31,671 nucleotides of DNA, taken from the NCBI GenBank assembly GCA_017997315.1, contig JAGOFF010000001.1, forward strand, positions 1 to 31,671, given 5' to 3'. A program made the position numbers and the translations under genes. Each line of letters starts with the position of its first letter. Positions within the stretch are counted from its first letter, which is position 1. The stretch comes from Clostridia bacterium (GTDB taxonomy: Bacteria; Bacillota; Clostridia; Saccharofermentanales; UBA5734). Positions 22,588-31,267 of the stretch are shown piece after piece. Below the pieces are notes generated by a model. It saw only the letters and a program-made list of their open reading frames with translations, searched no databases and was not told where the DNA came from.

Positions 22588-23505
22588 TTGACAAGTTACA
22601 TTATCAAGCGATTGGGTCTGTCGCTGCTCACCGTGTGGCTGGTAGCCACTATGACTTTTTTCCTGATGAACCTGGTGCCCGGTGGCCCGTTTCTGGCGGA
22701 AAAAGCGCCGTCCGAGGCCGTTCTGCACGCCATGGAAGCGAAGTACGGCTTGGATAAGCCATTGATCATTCAGTATAAAAATTACATGCTTCGACTGGTG
22801 CAAGGGGATCTCGGCGTCTCGATCAAGAAAAAGGGACGCGATATCACCGAGATCATCGGTGAAAAGTTTCCGGTATCCGCCCGGGTCGGAGGGGTCGCCA
22901 TCGCCGTGGCGCTGGTCACCGGAATCCCGTTGGGAGCGGTTTCCGCGCTCAAACGCGGAAAATGGCAGGACAATCTGCTTCGTTTCGTATTCACCCTCGG
23001 TATCGCAGTGCCCGGGTTTGTCGTGGCGACCACGCTGCTGATCGTACTGGGGGTCAAACTGCCGATCTTGCCCACTGTAGGGCTGGTGACACCAGCCCAC
23101 TACATCATGCCCGTCTTCACGCTGGCGTTGTACCCCATGGCCTACATCGCCCGGCTGATGCGCTCCAGCATGCTGGATGTCCTGGGGCAGGACTACATCC
23201 GGACCGCCCGCGCAAAAGGGCTGTCCGGCCGGGTGGTGCTGTTCAAGCATGCGCTCCGCAATTCGCTGATCCCCATCATCACCTATCTGGGTCCCCTGAT
23301 CGCCTATATCCTCACCGGCAGCTTCGTCGTGGAAAAAATCTTCACGATACCCGGACTCGGCGGTGAGTTCATCAGTTCGATATCCAACCGCGATTATCCC
23401 CTGATCATGGGAACCACCATCTTTTTGGCGGCTTTCCTGATCATCATGAACCTGGTGGTCGACATCCTGTACAAAGTGGTCGATCCCCGGATCAAATTTG
23501 ATTAA
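22588..23505 (+). CDS. oppB: Oligopeptide/dipeptide ABC transporter permease, OppB type
   Basis: The 305-residue permease has an N-terminal membrane helix (TSYIIKRLGLSLLTVWLV), MNLVPGGPF, and LVQGDLGVS, typical of OppB/DppB proteins. The binding-protein-dependent transport domain holds the EAA-like loop (YIRTARAKGLSGRVVLFKHALRNSLIP). It forms the channel with OppC. The start is a TTG at 22588, supported by GGAGGG 8 bases upstream and by the family N-terminus; the ATG at 22531 would add 19 poorly matching residues. Confidence 0.93.
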   Translation: MTSYIIKRLGLSLLTVWLVATMTFFLMNLVPGGPFLAEKAPSEAVLHAMEAKYGLDKPLIIQYKNYMLRLVQGDLGVSIKKKGRDITEIIGEKFPVSARVGGVAIAVALVTGIPLGAVSALKRGKWQDNLLRFVFTLGIAVPGFVVATTLLIVLGVKLPILPTVGLVTPAHYIMPVFTLALYPMAYIARLMRSSMLDVLGQDYIRTARAKGLSGRVVLFKHALRNSLIPIITYLGPLIAYILTGSFVVEKIFTIPGLGGEFISSISNRDYPLIMGTTIFLAAFLIIMNLVVDILYKVVDPRIKFD

Positions 23506-23519
23506 GGAGCGTGTGGAAC

Positions 23520-24578
23520 ATGCCTGAAAAGCCATTCCACAAGAATCCGCTGAGCCTGCAGCTGGATCCGTCCGATTTTCTCCCCGCGAGCGAGGAGGAA
23601 AAAAAGGAACTGATCGTGATGCGGGAGAGCGTCACCTACTGGAAAGACGCCGGCCGCAGACTGAGCAAGAACAAAGTCGCGATGGGATCCCTGGTCGTCA
23701 TCGTCCTGACCATCATCTTCGCGTTCATCCTGCCGTCCTTCTATCCGTACGCGTATGAGCAGCAGGTGCGCGGCAGCGAGAACCTGCGTCCCATGCAGTA
23801 CTCCGTCGAGGAGACCGCACTCCGTGACGCCGGCGAGTCGGTGTTCCCGCACCTGCTCGGAACGGACTCCCTCGGCCGCGACCTCATGGTGCGGATCATG
23901 ATGGGGACACGAATTTCCCTGCTTGTGGGAATCATCGCCAGCTTCCTGATCCTGGTGATCGGCGCGTTGTACGGCTCCGTATCGGGATTGGCCGGAGGCA
24001 AGGTCGACCTGATCATGATGCGCGTGGTCGAGGTCATCTATACGGTGCCGGACATCCTGATCATCATCATCCTCATGGTTGGCCTGAAAGAACCTCTGAA
24101 ACAGCTGTTCGAGACGTCTACGGTCTTTGACGGGCTCAGTCTGGTCGGCCCCGGCCTCATCAGCATCTTCATCACGTTCAGCCTGCTGTATTGGGTCGGC
24201 ATGGCCCGGATCGTCCGCGGACAGGTCCTCATGCTCAAGGAGCAGGAGTTCGTCACCGCAGCCCGGGCGCTGGGGGGCAGCAACGCGCGCATCATCCGCC
24301 GCCACCTTATCCCCAACACGATCGGGACGATCGTCGTGACAACCTCGCTCCAGATCCCGTCCGCCATCTTTACCGAATCCTTCCTGAGCTTTCTGGGACT
24401 CGGTGTCCAGGCGCCGATGCCCAGCCTCGGTTCGCTGGCAGCGGACGCGATCGGCGGCATCTCCACCTACACCTACCGGCTGTTGGCTCCTGCGCTGACC
24501 ATCAGCATCGTCATCCTCGCGTTCAACCTGTTCGGCGACGGCCTGCGGGACGCGTTGGATCCCAGACTGAAGAAATAG
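23520..24578 (+). CDS. oppC: Oligopeptide/dipeptide ABC transporter permease, OppC type
   Basis: The 352-residue permease has a cytoplasmic N-terminus of about 60 residues, a first membrane segment (VAMGSLVVIVLTIIFAFIL) and an extracellular loop ending in LGTDSLGRDLMVRIMMGTR, the OppC signature. The transport domain has FVTAARALGGSNARIIRRHL as EAA loop and ends DGLRDALDPRLKK. The ATG at 23520 is preferred because AAGGAG is 10 bases upstream; GTG at 23511 lies next to it. It follows oppB by 14 bases. Confidence 0.93.
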   Translation: MPEKPFHKNPLSLQLDPSDFLPASEEEKKELIVMRESVTYWKDAGRRLSKNKVAMGSLVVIVLTIIFAFILPSFYPYAYEQQVRGSENLRPMQYSVEETALRDAGESVFPHLLGTDSLGRDLMVRIMMGTRISLLVGIIASFLILVIGALYGSVSGLAGGKVDLIMMRVVEVIYTVPDILIIIILMVGLKEPLKQLFETSTVFDGLSLVGPGLISIFITFSLLYWVGMARIVRGQVLMLKEQEFVTAARALGGSNARIIRRHLIPNTIGTIVVTTSLQIPSAIFTESFLSFLGLGVQAPMPSLGSLAADAIGGISTYTYRLLAPALTISIVILAFNLFGDGLRDALDPRLKK

Positions 24579-24591
24579 GAGGCGGGGCGAT

Positions 24592-25623
24592 ATGGCAAAT
24601 CCAAACGGAACCCTGCTGGATATCGATTCACTTGACGTTTCATTCTTCACCCCGACCGGGGAAGTGCGTGCGGTCAACCGTCTGTCGCTTTCCCTCGACA
24701 ACGGGGAGGTCCTCGGGATTGTCGGCGAGTCCGGAAGCGGAAAGAGCGTCTCGGCCTACTCGGTGATGCGGCTCATCCCGGATCCCGGCCGGATCAAGAA
24801 CGGTACGATCGAATTCGACGGCCGGCCGATCCAGGAACTGACTGAAGACGATATGCGGAAGATCCGGGGCAACGAGATCAGCATCATCTTCCAGGATCCC
24901 ATGACGTCGCTCAATCCGGTGTTCACCATCGGAAACCAGATCATGGAGGTCATCCTGCTCCATACCGGCGCGGACAAAAAGGCGGCGCGGAAACGGGCGA
25001 TCGAACTGCTGGAGCTGGTCGGCATGAACGAACCGGAACGCCGACTCAGGCAGTATCCCCACGAATTCTCCGGCGGCATGCGCCAGCGTGTCATGATCGC
25101 CATGGCGCTCGCATGCGAGCCGAAACTGCTGATCGCGGATGAACCGACCACCGCGCTCGACGTCACCATCCAGGCGCAGATCCTGGAACTTATGAACGAA
25201 CTCAAGCAAAAACTCGGTATGTCGATCATCCTGATTACGCACGACCTCGGCGTGGTCGCGGACATGTGCCAGAACATTCTTGTCATGTATGCGGGCATGG
25301 TGGTCGAAAAAGGGACGGTGGACGAGATTTTTTACGAACCGAACCATCCGTACACGCTCGGACTTCTTGCCTCGATCCCGAAGCTCAATGTCGAGGAGCA
25401 TGAGAGGCTGGTACCGATCGAAGGCTCCCCGGTCGATTCGATGAATCTGCCGGCCGGCTGTCCTTTCGCACCCCGCTGCAAGTCCTGCATGAAGATCTGC
25501 CTGACCCGCATGCCGGAGTACACCGAATTGTCAGACTCCCATGTCAGCGCATGCTGGCTGAACACCGCACGTGCCGCGGAAGGCATCGACGGAAACGGCT
25601 CCGGCGCCGGGGAGGTGCTGTGA
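24592..25623 (+). CDS. oppD: Oligopeptide ABC transporter ATP-binding protein, OppD type
   Basis: The 343-residue ATPase drives peptide import. Walker A is GESGSGKS at 45-52, the signature is FSGGMRQR, Walker B is LLIADEPTTALD, and the switch histidine lies in ILITHDLGVVAD. The C-terminal part carries the oligopeptide-transporter extension with a cysteine cluster (CPFAPRCKSCMKIC), which binds an iron-sulfur cluster in some OppD proteins. GGAGG is just upstream, and the stop overlaps the oppF start by one base. Confidence 0.95.
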   Translation: MANPNGTLLDIDSLDVSFFTPTGEVRAVNRLSLSLDNGEVLGIVGESGSGKSVSAYSVMRLIPDPGRIKNGTIEFDGRPIQELTEDDMRKIRGNEISIIFQDPMTSLNPVFTIGNQIMEVILLHTGADKKAARKRAIELLELVGMNEPERRLRQYPHEFSGGMRQRVMIAMALACEPKLLIADEPTTALDVTIQAQILELMNELKQKLGMSIILITHDLGVVADMCQNILVMYAGMVVEKGTVDEIFYEPNHPYTLGLLASIPKLNVEEHERLVPIEGSPVDSMNLPAGCPFAPRCKSCMKICLTRMPEYTELSDSHVSACWLNTARAAEGIDGNGSGAGEVL

Positions 25624-26594
25624 TGGGCACGCCGCTGCTGGAGGTCCAGGGACTCAAACAGTATTTCAAGGTGCAGGGGCGTCTCTTCACCCCGGCATAT
25701 GTAAAAGCCGTTGACGGGATCAACATGGAGGTCGGCCGCGGGGAGACCATGGGACTGGTCGGCGAGAGCGGCTGCGGCAAGACGACTGTGGGCCGCACGA
25801 TCCTCCGGCTGTACGAACCCACGGCGGGACGGATCGTGTTTGACGGGACGGACATCACGCACGTCGACATGCACCCCTACCGGCGGCGCATGCAGATCGT
25901 GTTCCAGGATCCGTACGCCTCGCTCAATCCGCGCATGACGGTCGGGGACATCGTGGCGGAAGCGATCGATATCCAGAAACTCGCGTCGTCCCGCCAAGAC
26001 CGCAAGGACCGCATCCACGCACTGCTGGAACGGGTCGGGCTCAACAGCGAGCATGCCACGCGCTACCCGCACGAGTTCTCCGGCGGACAGCGCCAGCGAA
26101 TCGGAATCGCGCGCGCCCTGGCGGTGAATCCGGAGTTCATGGTTTGCGACGAACCGGTTTCCGCGCTTGACGTCTCGATCCAGGCGCAGATCGTCAACAT
26201 GTTCGAGGAACTCCAGGCCGAGACCGGCCTGTCCTACCTGTTCATCGCGCATGATCTGTCGGTGGTCCGGCACATCTCCCATCGGATCGGCGTCATGTAT
26301 CTCGGAAAGATGGTCGAACTCGCGTCCTCGGACGACCTTCACTACCGTCCGATCCACCCGTACACCCAATCCCTGCTGTCTGCGATCCCTGTGCCGGATC
26401 CGCGTTCCAGCCGCACCAGAAAGCGCATCATCCTGCAGGGCGACGTGCCCAGTCCGCTCAACCCGCCTTCGGGGTGCAACTTCCGGACGCGCTGCCCGTA
26501 CGCCATGCCGATCTGCGCGGAGCGCGAACCGGAGTTCAAGGACTACGGAGGGAAGCACTTCGCGGCCTGCCATCTGCTGGACAAGAAGGAGTGA
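25623..26594 (+). CDS. oppF: Oligopeptide ABC transporter ATP-binding protein, OppF type
   Basis: The 323-residue partner of OppD has Walker A GESGCGKTT, the signature FSGGQRQR, and Walker B MVCDEPVSALD. The C-terminal cysteine region (CNFRTRCPYAMPIC) is again present. The start at 25623 is chosen from GGAGGTG upstream and the overlap TGATG with the oppD stop; an earlier in-frame ATG at 25551 lies deep in oppD. OppD and OppF form the ATPase dimer of the transporter. Confidence 0.95.
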   Translation: MGTPLLEVQGLKQYFKVQGRLFTPAYVKAVDGINMEVGRGETMGLVGESGCGKTTVGRTILRLYEPTAGRIVFDGTDITHVDMHPYRRRMQIVFQDPYASLNPRMTVGDIVAEAIDIQKLASSRQDRKDRIHALLERVGLNSEHATRYPHEFSGGQRQRIGIARALAVNPEFMVCDEPVSALDVSIQAQIVNMFEELQAETGLSYLFIAHDLSVVRHISHRIGVMYLGKMVELASSDDLHYRPIHPYTQSLLSAIPVPDPRSSRTRKRIILQGDVPSPLNPPSGCNFRTRCPYAMPICAEREPEFKDYGGKHFAACHLLDKKE

Positions 26595-26703
26595 CAAGGC
26601 TTTGTCCCGCCGTCCGGAACCGGTATCGGGAGCAACCGGGACCACCAGCGGGTTTGGAGCATAGAGGAGAAGATCCGTCGAATAAACAAGGAGGAAGACA
26701 CGC

Positions 26704-28332
26704 ATGCGAAAATTCCGTTTACTCAGTCTGGTCCTTGCCCTGCTGATGTGCGTTTCCGTGCTGGCGGCCTGCAACCAGAGCTCGCCGGTCAAGGAACTCA
26801 GCGTCTGCGTCGGCCCGGAACCGGACAGCATCGACCCGGCCTACAACGAGGCGGTTGATGGCGCAACCATGCTGATCCACGCATTTGCGGGTATCTGCAA
26901 ACTCGACAAGGACGGCATGCCGCAGCCCGACATGGCCAAAGAGATCAAGATCAGCGAAGACGGCCTGACCTACACCATCACCCTGCGTGACGGTCTCAAA
27001 TGGTCGGACGGCAAGGATCTGGTCGCCGAGGACTTCATCTATGCCTGGAAGCGCGCGATCGATCCCAAGAACGCGACCTCCTACGGCTACATGCTGGAGA
27101 ACATCACCGGCGTCGCGGAGTGCTATTACGCGGATATCGAGAAGGATACGTATGACGTGGACGCCATCGGCGCCAAAGCGATCGACGCCAAGACCATCGA
27201 GATCACGCTGACCGCTCCTGCCAACTACTTCATGGAGATTCTGGCGTTCCCGACCCTGTTCCCGGTCCGCAAGGATATCGTGGAGGGCAACGAAGCCTGG
27301 GCGACCGACCCGGCGACGTACATCTCCAACGGCCCGTACCGCATGAAGAGCTGGACGCACGACTCCGAGATCGTGATGGAGAAGAACCCGAACTACTACG
27401 ACACGGCAAAGATCGGTCCCGAGACGATCAAGTTCGTGCTGATGGATGACGACAACGCGATCCTGTCCGCTTTCCAGAACGGCACGATCCTGCTGGCGGA
27501 CTCCGTCCCGAACGACACGATCGATTCCCTGCGCGGCACGCCCGAGTTCAACCTCGCGGGCCAGCTCGGCACATACTTTGTCTGCTTCAACACGCAGAAG
27601 GCTCCGTTTGACGATGTGCGTGTCCGCAAGGCGCTCTCCCTTGCCATCGACCGCAACTTCATCTGCGAGCAGATCGGCAAAGCCGGCCAGGTTCCCGCGT
27701 CGGCGTATGTCGCGACCGGCCTCGGCGACAGCGACCCGGCCAAGGAATTCCGCGATGTCGGCGGTGCCTACTACTCCGTCGCCAAGGAAGACTACAAGAA
27801 GAACTGCGACGAAGCGCGCGCGCTGCTGGCTGAAGCCGGCTTCAAAGACGGCAAGGGCTTCCCGAAGTTCGAATACCTGCTCAACACCAGCACGGGCCAC
27901 AAACTGATCGCGGAAGCGCTCCAGAACATGTGGAAGACCGAACTGGGCATCGACTGCACCCTCGCGGAGCAGGAGTGGGGCGTATTCCTCAACACCCGTC
28001 AGAACGGGGAGTATGAAGTCGCCCGTCACGGCTGGCTCGCGGACTACAACGATCCCATCAGCTTCCTCGACATGTGGGTGACCGGCGGCGGCAACAACGA
28101 CGCCAAGTGGTCGAATGCCGAGTACGACGCGCTCATCGCCGGTGTCAAGACCGGTTCCGACCGCGCCAAGAGGTATACCGACATGCATGCGGCGGAAGAC
28201 ATCCTCATGGAAGAGATGCCGATCGCTCCGATCTACTACTATGTCGACATCTTCATGAAGAGCGCGAAGCTCGACGGCTTCTACTCCTCACCGCTCGGAT
28301 ACAAGTACTTCATGTACTGCACCGTGAAATAA
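26704..28332 (+). CDS. oppA: Peptide ABC transporter substrate-binding lipoprotein, OppA family (SBP family 5)
   Basis: The 542-residue protein captures peptides outside the membrane. Its signal peptide ends in the lipobox LAAC, so Cys23 is lipidated. SVCVGPEPDSIDPAYNEAVD and YTITLRDGLKWSDGKDLVAEDF are hallmarks of SBP_bac_5, and VRKALSLAIDRNFICEQIG and DYNDPISFLDMW follow. The gene lies 109 bases after oppF with AAGGAGG before the ATG. Its high use of C-ending codons suits strong expression. The terminator and 41-bp repeat tract follow. Confidence 0.95.
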   Translation: MRKFRLLSLVLALLMCVSVLAACNQSSPVKELSVCVGPEPDSIDPAYNEAVDGATMLIHAFAGICKLDKDGMPQPDMAKEIKISEDGLTYTITLRDGLKWSDGKDLVAEDFIYAWKRAIDPKNATSYGYMLENITGVAECYYADIEKDTYDVDAIGAKAIDAKTIEITLTAPANYFMEILAFPTLFPVRKDIVEGNEAWATDPATYISNGPYRMKSWTHDSEIVMEKNPNYYDTAKIGPETIKFVLMDDDNAILSAFQNGTILLADSVPNDTIDSLRGTPEFNLAGQLGTYFVCFNTQKAPFDDVRVRKALSLAIDRNFICEQIGKAGQVPASAYVATGLGDSDPAKEFRDVGGAYYSVAKEDYKKNCDEARALLAEAGFKDGKGFPKFEYLLNTSTGHKLIAEALQNMWKTELGIDCTLAEQEWGVFLNTRQNGEYEVARHGWLADYNDPISFLDMWVTGGGNNDAKWSNAEYDALIAGVKTGSDRAKRYTDMHAAEDILMEEMPIAPIYYYVDIFMKSAKLDGFYSSPLGYKYFMYCTVK

Positions 28333-28348
28333 GTCTGACGCCAGACTT
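28331..28348 (+). other. Small hairpin at the oppA stop codon
   Basis: AAGTCTG (28331-28337) pairs with CAGACTT (28342-28348) around a 4-base loop, overlapping the TAA stop. No T-tract follows. It may protect the 3' end of the mRNA. Confidence 0.3.
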
Positions 28349-28375
28349 GCCGGTGTCCCGGTTCCGATGACGGAT

Positions 28376-28409
28376 GTCCCTCCCGCCTTTTGGCGGGAGG
28401 GACTTTTTT
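28376..28409 (+). terminator. Intrinsic terminator of the opp operon
   Basis: GTCCCTCCCGCC (28376-28387) and GGCGGGAGGGAC (28392-28403) form a perfect 12-bp stem with a TTTT loop, followed by six T residues. Its 3' arm with the T-tract is repeated three more times downstream. Confidence 0.95.
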
Positions 28410-28532
28410 ATTCGGATTCACGCCGTCGGATTGGCGGGAGGGACTTTTTTATTCGGATTCACGCCGTCGGATTGGCGGGAGGGACTTTTTTATTCGGATT
28501 CACGCCGTCGGATTGGCGGGAGGGACTTTTTT
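28392..28532 (+). repeat. 41-bp tandem repeats of the terminator 3' half (three full copies and a partial one)
   Basis: The unit starts GGCGGGAGGGACTTTTTT and has a period of 41 bases, at 28392, 28433, 28474 and 28515. The first three copies are identical. The fourth diverges after the T-tract and merges into the adenine deaminase promoter. Only the first copy has the matching 5' arm CCCTCCCGCC (28378-28387), which can therefore pair with any of the four. The period is not a multiple of three, and the tract is not protein-coding. Confidence 0.95.
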
Positions 28533-28553
28533 TTCGGGTTGTCGCGGAGGGAT

Positions 28554-28562
28554 TGGTATAAT
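28554..28562 (+). promoter_or_regulatory. Extended -10 promoter of adenine deaminase
   Basis: TGGTATAAT at 28554-28562 is a perfect extended -10 (TGn plus TATAAT). The -35 region is poor, as often seen with extended -10 promoters. Transcription would start near 28569 and leaves a short leader of about 20 bases. Confidence 0.65.
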
Positions 28563-28589
28563 CGTATCAACCGAGAGGGGGGTATACCC

Positions 28590-30389
28590 ATGCAGGAATC
28601 TTTCTGGAAACATCCCCATCGTCTTGTGACACGCCGCTTGAGTGCGGTGGCCCAAGGACTGGAGCCTGCTGATCTCGTCATCCGCAAGGGGAGACTGGTC
28701 AATGTGTGCACCGGCGAGATCCAGGACGGCATCGACCTGGTCGTCGCGGACGGCCGGATCGCCCGGGTTGGCGACGCGGCCGGATGCGTCGGCCCGGACA
28801 CCCGGGTGATCGAGGCGCGCGGCCGTCTGATGACCCCCGGACTGCTCGACGGGCACGTCCATGTCGAGTCCTCGATGCTGACGGTGTCGAGATATGCGGA
28901 GGCAGTCATCCCCCACGGGACATCCGGGATCTTCATGGATCCCCACGAGATCGCCAATGTGCTCGGTATGGACGGAGTCCGCTGGATGGCGGATGAAGCC
29001 GCCGGAACCCCGCTCAAGGCTTTCCTGACGATCCCGTCCTGCGTGCCGGCGATGGAAGGCTTCGAGGACGCGGGGGCATCGCTGCCGCCGCAGGCGGTAG
29101 CGGAAGCGCTGCGGTGGCCGTCGAGTGTCGGGCTTGGCGAGATGATGGATTTTCCCGGCATCCTCGCCGGCGACGACAGGGCGCATGCCATGCAGTCAGC
29201 GGTACTGTCGGCGGGGGGCATCCCGACCGGGCATTTCCCTGTATCGGACGCGCCGGATGCGCTCAACGCCTATATCGCGGCCGGTGCGCGCTGCTGCCAT
29301 GAATCCGTGCGGGCGGAGGACGCGCTGCAGAAAATGCGGCTGGGCATGTACGCGATGCTTCGCGAGGGGTCCGCTTGGCATGATCTGGTGGAAGTGGCTC
29401 AGGCCCTCACGCGCCATACGGTCGACAGCCGGTTCGCCATGCTGGTTTCGGACGATGCGCACCCCCATACCCTCACCCGGGACGGGCATATGGACCATAT
29501 CCTGCGGCGTGCGGTTCAGGAGGGGATCGATCCGGTCACCGCTCTTCAGATGGCGACCATCAACTGTGCGCAATGTTTCCGACTGGATCACGAGATCGGT
29601 TCGCTGACTCCCGGAAAATGCGCGGATATCGTTCTGACGGACGATCTCGCGGAGTTTGAGGCTTCTCTCGTCGTACTGGACGGCGCGGTCGTCGCGGAGG
29701 ACGGGCGGATGCTTGCCGGGATGGACCGATACGCGTATCCGGCACGCGCGAACGAAACGATGCGGCTGGCCCGGCTCCCCATCCCGGCGGATTTCCGGAT
29801 TCCATCCTCCGCAAGGGACGGGAGGGTGCCCGCCCGCGTGATACGGGTCCATGCCGGCAAGGTCGGTACCGACAACGTGCGCATGGAGGTGCCCGCAAGT
29901 CCGGACGGACTGCAGGCCGACCCAGGGAGGGACATCCTGAAGGCGGCGGTCCTCGAGCGACATCACGCCACCGGTACCATCGGGCGGGGATTCGTTTCCG
30001 GCTTCGGGATCCGCCGGGGCGCGATGGCTTCCACCGTCGCGCACGACGCGCACAACCTCATGGTCGTCGGGACGTATGATTCGGATATGGCGATGGCAGC
30101 CGCGCTGCTGTGCCGGACCGGCGGCGGGTTGGCTGTTGTGGCCGACGGGGAGATCCTTGGATTGGTCGAACTCCCGATCGCGGGGCTGATGGGGGATCTT
30201 GACGCCCATGCGATGGCGGATCGTGTATCCAGGCTCGAGGAAGCCTGGAAGTCGATCGGATGCACCATGCCGTCCCCGTTCATGACCATGGCGCTGCTGT
30301 CCCTGTCATGCCTGCCCGAACTGCGGCTGACCAATCGCGGGCTGGTGGATACGGTGCGGTTCCGGTTCGCCGGACTGGAGGACGGCTGA
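28590..30389 (+). CDS. ade: Adenine deaminase
   Basis: The 599-residue amidohydrolase converts adenine to hypoxanthine and ammonia in purine salvage. The metal-binding motif DGHVHVESSM holds His89 and His91, followed by HGTSGIFMDPHEIANVLG; later DDAHPHTL supplies further ligands. The C-terminal part (GFVSGFGIRRGAMASTVAHD and HNLMVVGT) is typical of bacterial Ade. The length fits the family. The ATG at 28590 is preferred with GAGAGGGGGG upstream; the in-frame open stretch to 28374 runs through the terminator repeats. A 10-bp palindrome GGGTATACCC sits between ribosome-binding site and ATG. Confidence 0.95.
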   Translation: MQESFWKHPHRLVTRRLSAVAQGLEPADLVIRKGRLVNVCTGEIQDGIDLVVADGRIARVGDAAGCVGPDTRVIEARGRLMTPGLLDGHVHVESSMLTVSRYAEAVIPHGTSGIFMDPHEIANVLGMDGVRWMADEAAGTPLKAFLTIPSCVPAMEGFEDAGASLPPQAVAEALRWPSSVGLGEMMDFPGILAGDDRAHAMQSAVLSAGGIPTGHFPVSDAPDALNAYIAAGARCCHESVRAEDALQKMRLGMYAMLREGSAWHDLVEVAQALTRHTVDSRFAMLVSDDAHPHTLTRDGHMDHILRRAVQEGIDPVTALQMATINCAQCFRLDHEIGSLTPGKCADIVLTDDLAEFEASLVVLDGAVVAEDGRMLAGMDRYAYPARANETMRLARLPIPADFRIPSSARDGRVPARVIRVHAGKVGTDNVRMEVPASPDGLQADPGRDILKAAVLERHHATGTIGRGFVSGFGIRRGAMASTVAHDAHNLMVVGTYDSDMAMAAALLCRTGGGLAVVADGEILGLVELPIAGLMGDLDAHAMADRVSRLEEAWKSIGCTMPSPFMTMALLSLSCLPELRLTNRGLVDTVRFRFAGLEDG

Positions 30390-30394
30390 ACCTG

Positions 30395-30422
30395 TCCGCC
30401 CGCCCTTTATAAATCAGGCGGA
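30395..30422. terminator. Weak bidirectional hairpin between ade and the TVP38 gene
   Basis: TCCGCC (30395-30400) and GGCGGA (30417-30422) enclose 16 bases in the 17-base gap between the convergent genes and beyond. It could serve both ends, but no T-tract is seen. Confidence 0.25.
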
Positions 30423-31138
30423 TCGGAAGGATGCCCGGCGGTGCCGTTCGCGACTCCGCGCGCGCGCAGATACCGGCGCAGGGCGAAGGCCAGGCCGATG
30501 GACAACAGGTAGGCGCCGGCCGACAGCAGAAACATCGGGGACAACGGATCGAATACGGACTTGCCGATCAGGGTGGTCGCGATCGCTTTGGGCAACATCC
30601 CGAGCAGGGAAGCCGGCAGATAGACCAGCAGCGAGTTTCCCGACGCACCCAGTACCAGGCTGGTGATCCCGTTGTGGAATCCCGGCAGCATCCGCATGAT
30701 GAAGATCACGAACGGATCGCTGCCCTGCATCGTGGCCAGGATGCGGTCCAGCATCGGTTTTCGGCCCTGCAGTTTGCGCAGCAGGTTCCGCATCCGTTTC
30801 CGGCCGATCAGGTACCCCATGGCGAAGCCGATATACAACTCGATCAGCAGACCGATAAAGACGAGGAACAGAGCCTCCTCCAGCGGGAAGAACACGCCGG
30901 CCGCAATATACAGGAACGTCGACTCGACCACGACGACCGTCAGGGACTTCAGGACGAAAAAACCGATCAGGATCAAGGCCATCGTCAGCCGGTTGTCCTG
31001 ATGGGAGAGGATGACGGAAGGATCGGCATACCGGATCAGGAAGAAGCACATGCCCGCGAAAAGGAGCACCGACAAAGCGGTGAGGGCGACCTTGAGGGTC
31101 GGAAACCTGCCGGTTGTCCCACCGGGGCCTGTACGCAT
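30407..31138 (-). CDS. TVP38/TMEM64 (DedA-like) membrane protein
   Basis: The 243-residue protein has about six membrane segments. The conserved core of the SNARE-associated/VTT domain is seen: ESTFLYIAAGVFFPLEEAL, GFAMGYLIGRKRMRN, and MRMLPGFHNGITSLVLGASG, then LGMLPKAIATTLIGKSV. Family members act in membrane homeostasis, with some scrambling or transporting lipids; the role here is unknown. The ATG at 31138 is chosen from GGAGGTGG about 11 bases before and from the -10 box at 31176-31181; the open frame to 31198 would begin upstream of that promoter. Confidence 0.88.
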   Translation of the reverse strand: MRTGPGGTTGRFPTLKVALTALSVLLFAGMCFFLIRYADPSVILSHQDNRLTMALILIGFFVLKSLTVVVVESTFLYIAAGVFFPLEEALFLVFIGLLIELYIGFAMGYLIGRKRMRNLLRKLQGRKPMLDRILATMQGSDPFVIFIMRMLPGFHNGITSLVLGASGNSLLVYLPASLLGMLPKAIATTLIGKSVFDPLSPMFLLSAGAYLLSIGLAFALRRYLRARGVANGTAGHPSDPPDL

Positions 31139-31175
31139 CCTGCCGCGCCACCTCCGCCGATCCGCTCTTTGATTC

Positions 31176-31181
31176 AGTATA
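31176..31181 (-). promoter_or_regulatory. -10 box of the TVP38 gene
   Basis: TATACT on the minus strand (31181-31176) lies 38 bases before the ATG at 31138. The -35 at the usual distance is weak. Confidence 0.4.
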
Positions 31182-31216
31182 ATCGATTCGGCAAACAATC
31201 ACGAGCGAATATGAAA

Positions 31217-31243
31217 GGACCGGACCGCAGAACGGTCCGGTCC
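31217..31243 (-). terminator. Intrinsic terminator after the URO-D-family gene
   Basis: GGACCGGACCG (31217-31227) and CGGTCCGGTCC (31233-31243) form a perfect 11-bp stem with a 5-base loop. Reading the minus strand, TTTCATATT follows, a short T-rich tail. It lies 24 bases after the stop at 31268. Confidence 0.75.
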
Positions 31244-31267
31244 CCGTCGGGAATCCCGTTTTGACCG

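Noticed and set aside
28392..28532. Possible CRISPR array
   Set aside because: The units are directly adjacent with no spacers, the period is 41 bases, and the unit is the 3' half of the neighbouring terminator. No cas genes are present.
28374..28589. In-frame 72-residue N-terminal extension of adenine deaminase through the repeats
   Set aside because: It would read through the opp terminator, the 41-bp repeats and the extended -10 promoter. The family N-terminus and the GAGAGGGGGG site fit the ATG at 28590. The frame is open only because the repeats lack stops.
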